Below, one piece after another: positions 13,086 to 25,300 of a DNA stretch of 64,000 bases. Numbering within the stretch: position 1 is the stretch's first letter; each line of letters begins with the position of its first letter. The DNA comes from Acanthopleura granulata (lineage: Eukaryota; Mollusca; Polyplacophora; Chitonida; Chitonidae): the NCBI GenBank assembly GCA_016165875.1, contig JABBOT010000015.1:3765928-3829927 (forward strand), read 5' to 3'. Made by a program: the position numbers and the translations under genes. The notes under the pieces are model-generated. The model saw only the letters and a program-made list of their open reading frames with translations. It made no database searches and was not told the DNA's origin.

Positions 13086-14639
13086 ACACGCATTACATCC
13101 TCATCTACAATGTTGTTATTGTACAAAGATGATCCACTGATGTGAAATAGGCATTGATTTTAATACCGTTGCCGTTTTATTACCGTTGATTGGCTGGGGA
13201 AGGAACCTGATAGCGTGTGATGTTACGAGACTACACATCCAAACTGCCAAAGATTAATGGTGGTGCGAGAGAACATCTAGAGACGAAAATATTGAGACTT
13301 TTTCACCGTGCACATGTACAACCGCACTGTAGCTCCGCGGTTGGGTATTTTTTGAAGGAAAGAATATTTTCTTCGAAAGTTTTCAAACTTCAGAGAGGCA
13401 AAGCGGCTATCACCCCTACAACACCAGGGGCAAACGGGCAATCACAAGTCAAGCGCGGGCTGGACTTTAAATTGTTTGAAATGTTGCTTGACTTGTGTAA
13501 AAGTACAAATGTAGTTGAATGTAGGATGCTTTCGTGAGCTGATCTTTGATGAGGTGTTCTTATTACGCAGAATGAATTAACTTTGGTGATGAAATCTCCC
13601 AGATTACACTAGATCCAAGATGGATGCGGAGTCGGAACTCCAATGCCGGCAGTAGACAAATCGAAAGTTTGCAAGAGACGGTGAAAACTTTTTCACATCA
13701 TAAGGTTACAAATAACTTTTCACATCTTTTCATCTGAAGCCTTGCATCATTGTTTTCTTCTCCTTTACGAATACTAGAACCCCTCGTAAGCAGAATTTCA
13801 CATTTTGCCTTCTGTAGCCCAAAATATTGATCAAATATGACCATATGTATATATATTCTGAAAGCCAAACGACTGCTGACCCCAAAAGAGCTTTTAAAAT
13901 TTACCTAACTTCAATATTAACCAAAATAAAGAGAAACCTTGAAAAAAAAACTTCAATTTTTTCTGTCAGAATGCTATTTTTTGGACCAGTTTTCCAAATT
14001 TGTCAATTGTTTTTTTTTTTGCTAAGTGGCTAATTTATTATTTAAACTAAAACACGATCCCACAGGGTTTTAATATTCATCATAGATTGTTCTGAGTGAT
14101 GTTAAAAATGTAAGGAATTTTTGTCAGATTTAAGGCATTTACAGCTTGAATTTGGAATTCATCTTCAAGTGAGAGGAAAGATAGAATGGAGAATAAGAAT
14201 GTGAAATAAAAAAAATTGACAAGACTTCACTCCTAAGGGCTTCTAGTATCCTTATGTCCAGAGTAACTTTTGTCTTTAATATACCATTTGACAATCGAGT
14301 TTACAAATTATGACAAACCTAACAACCGCCTGGCATACATGAAATCTAAAATAAAGCTGTAATACACTGAACAAAGTGGGACCTGAGCTGGGAGAGTTTC
14401 ACAAGACTACCCAACACAGCACCCTACTTCAACCTACTTCGCATGATACCTGTGTGAAGAGAGAATTCTCAGTAAGATTTACACGCCTTTTAATTTGATT
14501 TTGGAAACAGAACTGCAAGTATGAACCGGCTGATCTCAGGATTTCAGAATCAGTCTACACAGAATATACACTGCAATAAGGTTGAAAAATCAGTTAGTAG
14601 AAATTGGCATTTAGTGTGTTATACTGTGCAATTTATAGG

Positions 14640-14835
14640 TGCTCAATAAGAGAATTCCACTGCCCAACAAATTAATTCCACTGCTCAATAAGTCATTTCC
14701 ACTGCCCAATAAATGAATTCCACTGCTTAACATACGCATGCTACTGCTCAATAAGTGCATTCCACTGCTCAATAAATGCATTCCGCTGCTCAGTAAATGT
14801 TTTCCACTGATCAACCTTACTTTGCCGCTACTCAA
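14640..14835. repeat. 24-bp minisatellite
   Basis: About eight diverged units of the form ATTCCACTGCTCAATAAGTG plus four bases. Scattered weaker relatives (TTACACTACCCAACAGGTGG) continue to about 15120. Confidence 0.8.
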
Positions 14836-15365
14836 CAGTCGTCGTAATCATACTGGTTTTAATGTGGAGCACTACGCTACTCAGTAGGTGCCATCATCAG
14901 ATACTTACACTCAACTACTTTGGAGTAAGAATCCATTTTTAATCCATTACACTCCTCAACAGGTGATGTAATAAGAATCTGGCCATAACTTATTACACTA
15001 CCCAACAGGTGGTGGAACTGCAACCTGTGTTTAATGTATTACATGTAATACTTCTAGTTGGTGTACATGTAGCTTTTATCTATTACACTGCCCACTAGCT
15101 GGTGTAATAGTATGACATAACCGATGGTACTGATCATATGGTAAGTAAATGCAATATTAAATAATAATTTGATCAAAGAATTGAGTTTATGTATATCTGA
15201 CTAAAGATATACATGTAAACTACTATATTTCATCTGTAACGTCAGCACTGTTCAAGTGATTCTGACTGAATTAACTAACTTATAGGTCCACGTACTGGTA
15301 TGATTTTTTGGTGATGTTTAATTAATTTCTTATCCCAAAAAGAAAAAAACTTAAGTGTTGCCAAC

Positions 15366-15400
15366 AAAAGTATCATTTTAAGGCCTTTATGTGCTTCTTA
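15366..15400 (+). repeat. Dispersed repeat AAGTATCATTTTAAGGCCTT
   Basis: The same sequence, extended by TATGTGCTTCT, recurs near 39585-39612 and, inverted and diverged, near 30558-30582. Family unknown. Confidence 0.55.
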
Positions 15401-15519
15401 AGAGAGCATTTTTACATTGCTGAACTACAGGTCAAATAAAATACTGTGTTACTTTCTAAATCAAACTGACAAAAACCCACAAAACTTGTTTCTCTAAAAT
15501 CAAAGTATACCCATCTTCT

Positions 15520-15855
15520 GAACATACATACAGCAGTAAGTGGTACGGTATGCCAGTGGTGGTATCTGAACATACAGCATACATACAGCAGTAAGTGGTA
15601 CAGAATGCCAGTGGTGGTATCTGAACATACAGCATACATACAGCAGTAAGTGGTACAGCATGCCAGTGGTGGTATCACGTAAGTGCAAACAAACATGCAG
15701 TGCACCACACAAGTAAATGTTACAGGACAACGTATGTGGTATGGTACAACACGTGGTATGGTACACGTACAACACATACGGCATGGTACAATATATATGG
15801 TTGTATGGTACAAAATAAGTTGTACGGTACAACATACGTTCAGTATATGGTATAA
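15520..15855. repeat. 55-bp tandem repeat and GGTACAAC-rich tail
   Basis: Three copies of a unit containing CATACAGCAGTAAGTGGTAC and GCCAGTGGTGGTATC between 15520 and 15677, then a degenerate (TGGTATGGTACAACA)-type tract to about 15855. Confidence 0.8.
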
Positions 15856-16394
15856 CACAGCTAGATTTGTTGCAAGGACATTACAGTGTTACAAATCGCT
15901 TTAAACTGATCATGCCTTATCCCATACAATTTTATTTGTAGCATGTAAGTGAAATCCAGTGGCGTACAGCATGTTACAGTTTGCTTTTTTGGAACTAAAA
16001 GTCACACACTGTATATATATATATGACTGGGATTAAAAAATGTAATATTGCTTGTTATTTCTCTTATGTTTTTTAAAGAATAAGCTTAGGGCAGTAAAAT
16101 ACACAAAAATATCAAAGTGACAAATGACTAATACGAAAAAGCACTATTAGGACATATAAACATACATAATGTGCCACACAGTAAAATTTGTAAATTCCAC
16201 TGACACAAGATAAAAAATCCCCCCTAACCCTCCAAAAAAAACCCCCACCACAACAACAACAAAGGCCATACTTCTGTCAAGTAATTTTCAACAAGTGACA
16301 AAATTCCCATTGTTTCAATGTACATTCTCCCATGTTTTTGACACATCAACTCTTCATCACGATTTTGTTTCTATGTAATCCAGTTTCATCAACA

Positions 16395-19300
16395 CTAGGT
16401 CTCCTTAATAGTAAATGTGCCAGTCTGGGTTTCCGTAGTGCCATTGTCCTTCTTACTCGCTTGTACAAGTAAGTGTAAGTCATTGAGCTCCTACAGAAAA
16501 AAAGGACAGAAAAAATAGTATTATCAAAGCTACTGTCTTAGCAAATTATCCAAATTACAAGTTACTATTTGCTCAGAGCACAAGAGAAATCTGAGAGAGT
16601 GCAATAAAAAGCAGAAAGAAATCAAGAGAAGCCAGAGAGACCACAAGAGAAATCAGGCAGAGTGCATTGGAAACCATAAAGAACACAAGAGAAGCCATAG
16701 AAAGCACAAGGGAAGCCTGACAGAGCACAAGAGAAGCCAGACAGAGAACAAGAGAAGCTAGACAGCCAGAGTGCAGAGAAAGCCCAAAAGAACACGAGAA
16801 GCTGGAGAGAGCACAACAGAAACCAGGCAGAGCACGAAAAGTTATACAGATTGCAGGGTAAATCAGAAAGCACAGAACAGGAGCCTGTCAGAACACTGGA
16901 GAAAGCAGACAAAACACAAAAGAATACCAGGCAGTGCTGGTAAAACCCCATGAAAAGCAAGGAAAACCAGAGAGTGCACAGGGAAAGCCAGAAGAGTGCA
17001 GAATGAACCTGTCAGAGCACAGGGAGAGTGCAGAATGAACCTGTCAGAGCACAGGGGAAAGCAGACAGTACACAAAGGCATGTCACACCTGGGTCCGAGC
17101 GAAATCCACATAAAACATAGGAAACCAGAGAGATCAGGGAAACAAAATAAAGTGCATGGGAAACCAGAATCAATGCATGAAAAACACACAAGGGAAACCT
17201 TACAGATCCCCATACCAGCCATTTGAGCTCTTCAAATTCTGACTTACTTCCCAGAGACTGCAAAAGCTTCCACTGACCTAGCTAGGGTTTAATCTTGGGA
17301 TGTGATAAAGAAATTCAGAATAAAATCACCTGCTCTTCTTCAGGGGTCAAGGCTGCATTGAGATCAATGTCTGGGTCAAGGACTGGTCCAGACTTGGTGA
17401 CAATTTTCTTATTAGAGGGCCAAGGTCGTGTCCTGCTGGATGTCGGCTGCCCAGTGTGGTTAGACGAGGTTTCCAGAGACGCATTCGGAGGTTTGCCAGT
17501 TTGCTGGGAAAAAAACAGGAAGTTTTCTTCTTTGGAAAAGTTTTCTGATTTTTTTTTTTTTTTTTTTTTTTCAGACAGATTAGATACTGTGACTGTTGTA
17601 TTTCAGTATTTATTTGAATGATATGTTTCACTGATATATGAAACCTCTTCACATGAAGTTGAAGTTAAAACCTAAACACATGACAATAATACAGAGGAAA
17701 GTGAAAGCCTTCTTTTATCTTTTTGACTCACTGGTGATATGTGTTTCCCTATTCTACTCACCAGTGATATCTGTTTACCTACTCCACTCACCAGAGACAT
17801 AAGCTATCCTAGTCCACTCACCACTGATATATGTTATTCTATTCATCACTGCTACAAGCTTCCTCAGTTCACTCACCACTGACATAAGTTTCCCTACTCA
17901 ACTCACCAGTGCTATAAGTTTCCCTAGTCCATTCACCAGTGCTATAAGTTTCCCTAGTCCACTCACCACTGACATAAGCTGGCCGCCCTCTGCTCACCAG
18001 TGACAGATGTTCCCCTAGTTCACTCACCAGTGATATGTGTTTCTCAATGGCCTGTAGCTCACACTGCAGCCTCTCCTTGTCACTCAGTTCCCTGGTCGAG
18101 TTTTCCCTCATGTGGATCTGGTGTTCTACCAGGGCCAGTTCATGTTTCAGCCTGTCCTGAACTGTTGGAGTGCCTACTGACGGAGGATACATCATGTCTC
18201 GACTGCAACAAACAAGGCGGTTCAATGGTGTTTTACGCCATACTCAATGATATTTCAATCATATGACAACGGCCAGCATTATGGTGGGAGAAGACCGGGA
18301 AGAGTGTGCAGGGAAACTCACGACCATTCACAGATCGCTGACAGACCTTACATATGATCGGAGAGGAAGCCAGCCTCAGCTGGATAAACTCACAGCAACC
18401 GCATTGGTACGACAAAAGTCGTTTATATATATTCAATGGTACTTAATAATTTCTAACTTACATAAGAGTAGAAGGAGGCTTTAGAGTGAGAATACCACAT
18501 TGTACATGTATGTGCAATACTAATGGCTTTTTGCTTCACTGTGTGGTTGTGGTTTCACACAGAAGCCATTAGTATCTTCAGTCAGCATTTATAAGGAGGC
18601 ACAGTTCAACAAACGATATCTATGTATGTAGGTCAACAACCTACTGCAAATCAAAATTTCCCAGAACATGTTTTACATTCTGAGATTAACTTCAACATAT
18701 ATTTAATATTTCTGAAAAACACTTCATTTAAGCAGTTTGTTAAAGACACCTTCAGTAGCGGACAATTCTACAAAACCCATCAAAAAAATGTAAATGTTCA
18801 ATACCTGTGACATCTCACAAAGATCTGATGTCATCTTGCACTTTTGCTAAGTGGATGGTAGGCGTCAATAAAAAAAATTCAAAACTCTGACTGACAGATC
18901 AGTAGAATGAAAAAGTCATTAACAGGGCTTCTTGTCACAGCCAAATATTGCATTACCTTTCCCAGAGCGTGTAAGGTTGTGACTTGTTGCTGGGTTCCCC
19001 CTTAAGGTGTGTTATGGGGGGCATGGCCACCATGCTAGTGAAGGGCTCTGCATTAGGGAACAGCTGACTGGGCACGCTCTCCACGGCAAACCGGGACGGC
19101 GTCTGTACAGAGACCGGATACGGGCGCGTTGTGGGTGTGACAGCTGTGACTGCGGTAACCATGTACGAGTCCTGCCAAACAGAAAGAGGGATTTCTTGTC
19201 AACATACTAGAGAATATTTTATACATGTGCACACCAAGGTCTGTGTTATGGGTGGAGAAAGCTGGAGCCTCAGGAGTAAACTATCTACCTTTGACAAGTA

Positions 19301-22300
19301 AATTTACAGACAATACTGCACAGTGAAGGCTGAATACCATAAATATTGTTCGAGTCAGAGGAGGAAATGATAATCCACCAGACGCAAAGCATCGAATGGA
19401 TTATCATTTCGACCTCTCACGAGAACAATATTTATGGTATTCAGCCTTCAATGTGCAATATTCTATTTATTATTTATACCCTAACAGTATCATGATTTTG
19501 TGTACTTTAACAAGTTTTCAGTATTTCTTCCATCCGTAGGCTGTCACACACATGCCTACAGCGTGATGTCGTGTACATGACATGTTACATGACGGTGTAT
19601 CTCCTTGCATGACGTGAGAATGTAGCCGTTGAGTGAACTTGCATTATGAAGTCATTCCCTTGAGATCAGATTGGAACTTTATCAAATAAAATGTTTCTTT
19701 TTTGACATAATGATGCCTGGATGTCAAAATAACACATTTATCACTGAAGGAAATGCTGGGATTTCACTCATGTATAAATAATAAATTTGTTTACCTATTT
19801 GACTGCTGTACTGAAGAATACTTCACTTATACAATGGCGGACAAGCACATGTACAACTGCAGAGGAAGCCAGCATGGACTGGACATAAACTCACAGCGAC
19901 TGCATTGGTGAGAGGCTCCTGGGCATTTACACTGCTCTAGCACACTAACAACCTCAGGCACGAAGGTACCACATGTAGGTACACATTACTCACCAGCTTA
20001 AACCATCAAGCATGGGAACAACGGCCACAAAAATGTTGTAAATCAATCAGAGCTGAAATATATCTGACCCTTTTAAATTAAATGTGGTTTTGGCACTTCT
20101 TACAAGCTTTTACTCTTTTATCATTGTGAGAAAAAGTCTAAAATTTATAAAAAGACTGAAGATTCCTGTATTTGAAACATACATCTGGATCCTGCAGAAA
20201 AATAATGATCGCTTGGTTGAGTGATTTGCCAAGAAAACGGCCAATGTCATGGGCAGATGAAACAGGGATATGTCTGAGCCAAACCAGCCACACCTGTGTG
20301 TGTTAAGCCCACCTATCAACTGAGCTAAGTTGCCAAGAGGCTGGATTACACCAGTCGCACGTGACCATTTGGATTGCTGTGTGACTGTGTTAACTCACAC
20401 TCTTTGCTGTCACCAGAACAGGGTCTGAACTCTTCAGTTTAGCTTTGGATGTTCTTGATATCGGACCATATTTAGACACAATGGGCGGGTCGAAGGGGAT
20501 GAAGTAGGCATCGTCCAGTGAAGACGCAGAAGACTTGGTACAACCATCCATACTCCTGAAAAGAGCATATACGATTACTCACTTCCACAGCAAATTACAT
20601 GTTCAAGGTGTAAAAAAGTGTTTCCAGCTAGAGTTTTACGGCACATTATCAGAGCAATGACAGATATTAATATTTGTAGCCACATTAAAGACAGCTGGCA
20701 GTGTAATGTTTATTTCAGAAGAATAATGTTAAATGTACTTGCACCTAAATAACTGACAGTAGAGGATATGCCATTAAACAAGCAAGCTTGCAGAAAAATT
20801 CAAAGCAATTTGCTGCAAACTGTAATGTTAAAAAAACCATGCAGTGACACACACAATGGCATTTAACAAACAATTTGCGAACAAATTCATGTCACTTTTC
20901 AGCGAACTGTAGTGGTGTAAAATTTAACTGCTGGGATATCTGCCTTGACATTTAAAAAGCAAAGCTTTTCAAGTTACATCATAGTACTCAGAACATATTA
21001 TCGTTCAAGTCACTGGCCATTTGAAAGAACATTGTGAAAATAAACTCTCTTTTTTTGTGACACCAATGACACGGGTAAGGCCGCACATGACAGGGCTTGC
21101 ACTGCTCCACATCCTGTGAGAGCTCCTGACACAGGGTAGAGCTTCCCTTTCTGACGGTGTGGCAGAGGGACTGCTCCACATCCTGTGAGAGCTCCTGACA
21201 CAAGGTAGAGCTTCCCTTTCTGACGGTGTGGCAGAGGGACTGCTCCACATCCTGTGAGAGCTCCTGACACAGGGTAGAGCTTCCCTTTCTGACGGTGTGG
21301 CAGAGGGACTGCTCCACATCCTGTGAGAGCTCCTGACACAGGGTAGAGCTTACCTTTCTGAGGGTGTGGCAGAGGGACTGTTGGAAAAGGACTTGGACAT
21401 GACACGGCTGGGACTTTCCGTGTTCTGTGAGAGCCCCTCACACCGGGTAGAGCTTACCTCTCTGTGGATGCGGCTATGGAACTGTTCCATGTTCTGCGAG
21501 AGCCCCTAGCACAGGGTAGAGCTTACCTGTCTGTGGATGTGGCTATGGGACTGTTCCATGTTCTGTGAAAGCCCCTAGCACAGGGTAGAGCTTACCTCTC
21601 TGTGGATGTGGCTATGGGACCGTGGGATAGGGCTGTGGACATGACAGGGCTGGGACGCTCCATGTTCTGCGAGCGCCCCTGACACAGGGTAAAGCTTACC
21701 TCTCTGAGGGTGTGGCTGAGGGACTGCTGGATAAGGACTTGGACAGGACACGGCTGGGACTTTCCATGTTCTGCGAGAGCCCCTGGCACAGGGCAGATCT
21801 TACCTCTCTGTGGATGTAGCTGAGGGACTGTTCTATGTTCTGCGAGAGCCCCTGGCACAGGGTAGAACTTACCTCTCTGTGGATGTAGCTGAGGGACTGT
21901 TCTATGTTCTGCGAGAGCCCCTGGCACAGGGTAGAACTTACCTCTCTGTGGATGTGGCTGAAGGACTGTTGGATAAGGCCGTGGACATGACAGGGCTGGG
22001 GCTTTCTGTGTTGACATCTCTCATCTGATCTGACAGTTCTTTGTATAGGTCGAACTCCTCCTCAGTTTCTGTTTCCGAATACTTCTGCAAAAACAAGAAA
22101 ACAGCACAATGAGGATGGGAAAATACAAGAAATCACACTGAGTTTCGGGAGTGATTGTAAGTTGGGAAGAGAATGACCGGCCTAGTCTTGTACATTTTGG
22201 AGGAAACTCTAGCATTTGGAGTCAATTGGCTGAGAGAAATTGTGAGTGATGCAGAATGCGAAAAATAAATTTTGGTGGCTTATGATGAAAAAAAAAACAA

Positions 22301-25300
22301 CATGTTTATACAATGTAGGAAAAAATATGGATTTCAAAGAAGTTTTGGCTAAATTTTTTTCAAAGGAGTGTTGTAAATCAAAGATAAACTGTTTAGGTTT
22401 GGATTGACTCAGAAATGAGAACTACGGGTCAAGAGGTAGGGATGGAAACTCGCACTTCCTGTCTGACATTGAGACAGAATCAATATTAAGTGTCAACGTC
22501 ATGACAGATTTTGGAGTGTTCCAGCCTGTAATTTCTGGGGCTCTGGCCTAGATGTAAAAATGATGTGCTAAAAAATAATTGATGAGAACATGGATAAACT
22601 ACTTCCATGTAAGTAAGGTCTGGCAAAAACTTATCGGTCATGGTTTGTTCTAGCATTGTGGGAGCTCAGAGGTTAAGTAATCTATATAATAAAGCATGAG
22701 GATTATGAGACAAAAAATGCTGAGTCACCAAATATGGTACTCCAGTCCTAAATATCACTCGACAAATCTAATATTCCAAACATAAATAAACTAGCTAATA
22801 ATATACAAATACATAAATTATTTATCTAAAACCTCATCACTGTACATCTCAGGTAATCTGAAAGAAAGGCAACATACACACATATTGTATGACCGACATA
22901 CACATCTGCTTTAGCCAATCAAGAAGGCTGATTACACCTACTTTGCATACACTTTGTGAGAATACCAGTACCTGCATCTGGCCATGTGATTCAATCGACC
23001 AATGAAAATGCTGTTGATCTGGGTCTTCTCAGCTTGATCGACCGCTTTAACATTGCAACTTAGACAGCAGAGTAACCGTGGTAACCACATGAAATAGATA
23101 ACACCCATATTAGGCCCTCCTCTTACACAGATCTACTTGTCACCAGCCTCAATTTTCTTTCTTTTTTGGCTTTCTTAATTTTTGAGACAGAAGTCATTTT
23201 TCTCTCCTCGTGTTTGTTTTTGGCTTTCCTTACATGTACATTCTTTTAATCATGGTCTACGGGCAATTTGGTGAAATATTGCCTCTATCCTTCTTGCAAA
23301 AGGACATGAAAATTCCAAACCAAACAATGAAAATTCCAAACCAAAGACAGAAAAGCTTGGTGAGCAAGATCTCTGCAAGAGAATAACAGAGTACATTGAA
23401 TAAGAAAACAGTCTTCAGACATCAACCTTTGATTTTACAAAATACAGTATCAAAAAAAACATGGCTTGTGTTTTACCTCTTGACAGAGAAAACATCAAGA
23501 TCAACTGCAAAGCTGTGTTACAACAATTGAGAAAACACGGTGACAGTGAGAAGAAAAATTTCATTGCTTACAATGTGCCTAATAAACTGCCTCTTTCTGC
23601 ATGAAGAGGCCAAGAGCACAGGGTTCAGTTCTTCACATATCCAACAGAAACTTTACCTTTACTTTTGTGATGCCAGAAAAAGAAATTCTAAGCTTTACCG
23701 TTCTTTCCCCACCCTCATCTTGACAGGCTTTGCAGTTGACCTTAGCACAACTGACCCACCCGCCACTCCATGTACAAGTTCCTTCCACAGTGTGTCTTGG
23801 TGGCAGAGTGCTCTGATGTGGTCACACTCAAAACAGTTCTCTACAAATAAGACTACTAACTTGACAAGTTGTTTCCTTCAGTTTCACCCACATACATGTG
23901 TGCTGACTATTACGGAATGAGCGAAATATTCTTGAATGCCCAATAAAACACTGACTAAATGAATAGAATCTATAATCAATGAAATATCCTCATGGTTACA
24001 CTTTACCTTTGTTATCAAGGCATAACAACGCTGTCCCCTCACCTACATGTACTGCCTGTTCTGCATCAGGTACTTGGCTATTTCACGTGTACAATATGAC
24101 TGAGTGAACATTTTCACCTTTGAGATAGGTACAAGTACAGATGTTGATAAAATCACGAGATTTGTTTGGTTGAAGCCTTAAAGCTGACAGGAATCTGTCA
24201 GTGTGCAGTGGTTTCCTCCAAGTGCTGCTGGGTTTCCTTCAAGTGCTGCTTGGTGTCCTCCCAGGAGATGACTGGTTTCATCCAGCAGCTACATGGTTTT
24301 ATCGAGAAGCTCCTTGGTTTGCCTATGGAGCTATCTGGTTTCCTTCTGGAGTAATATGACCCCACCCCCCAACCCCACCCAGGAGTCACATGAGCTGCCT
24401 TGTTTCTCCTAGGAGCCGCCAGGTTTCAGCCAGGAGCTGTCAGGTTTCCCTAAGGAGATGTTTGGTTTCCAACAGGAGATGCCAAGTTTCCCCTGGGAGC
24501 TGTCTAGCTTTCCCTGGGGGCTACCTGGTTCATCCAGAAGATACTTTTTTGGTGTGCAAACACATAACAAATCGCTTGTGGACATTAACAGCTCGACTTA
24601 CTCCAGATGGTATTGTAGTGTAGATTTTAACATCGGTATCATGCCATACGTCTTGATAGTTATGTTTGAGTCTACACCACTACATCACCACATGAGCAAT
24701 TTTTTATATACCCAAAGTCCTATAAGTGAAATATTCTTTTGAGTATAATGTAAAACTAATTCAATGAATCCATACACATATTTCACTCACTTTATTATAA
24801 TATGTCCTTTTAAACTTGAACCAAGCTGCCACATCACATGTGTCAACTCAAAGGACAAACTGCTTGTCAAGGTCTGAAATGCCAGTACCAAGCAACGGAT
24901 AACTCAGGCCCATGCAATGTAGTCTAATGTCCATTCCTGTGTTCGTGGTGACAATTTGTGGGCAAAATGATCATTAGTGCTCATGTATTACAAGGGAGCC
25001 GTCATCAGTTTGGCTTATGCCCCAAGCTGACATTGACGCCTGACCAGGTATCTCACTGAACAATGATCCAAGATTTCTCATCAGAGCACACTGTCACTAC
25101 GTTGGATGTGCAAATGATCCCCTGGAATCCTCAATCATGAAACAAAAACATGAACCCAGTCCACTGAGAGTTCTATTGATAAGCATGTTACAAGAATTAT
25201 TATTCTTTCATTTCTAAATTCTTAATAATATGTACAATTTAAAGCAATAAAAAGCAACAAGTGGTATACAACATGTACAATACAGTAAATATGTAACATG

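Larger units (their letters stand above)
5041..16394. other. Intergenic region between FUBP and Roquin
   Basis: No protein family was recognised on either strand. Open frames are short and lack splice or homology support. What can be seen is listed separately: SINE pieces, MITE-like inverted repeats, a 105-bp duplication and minisatellites. A 25-C run followed by A8 lies at 10100-10132 and a 16-G run at 8262-8277. A TA-rich stretch at 5087-5110 is followed by a small hairpin near 5124-5150 (GGTGGCTG/CAGCCACC). The part nearest 16394 probably holds the Roquin 3'UTR. Confidence 0.6.

Noticed and set aside
13217..13537. 106-codon plus-strand frame
   Set aside because: No recognisable family, no splice partners, isolated in repeat-rich intergenic DNA.
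14640..15120. CRISPR-like spaced repeats
   Set aside because: Units are diverged tandem minisatellite repeats without constant repeats and unique spacers, in a clearly eukaryotic context.
16622..17263. Overlapping frames of 76-119 codons on both strands
   Set aside because: Produced by the purine-rich 22-bp minisatellite in Roquin intron 16.
21592..22017. 141-codon frame with [17 protein letters not shown] repeats
   Set aside because: It runs in a different frame from Roquin exon 12 and consists of the 69-bp intronic array; the exon frame stops at the junction.
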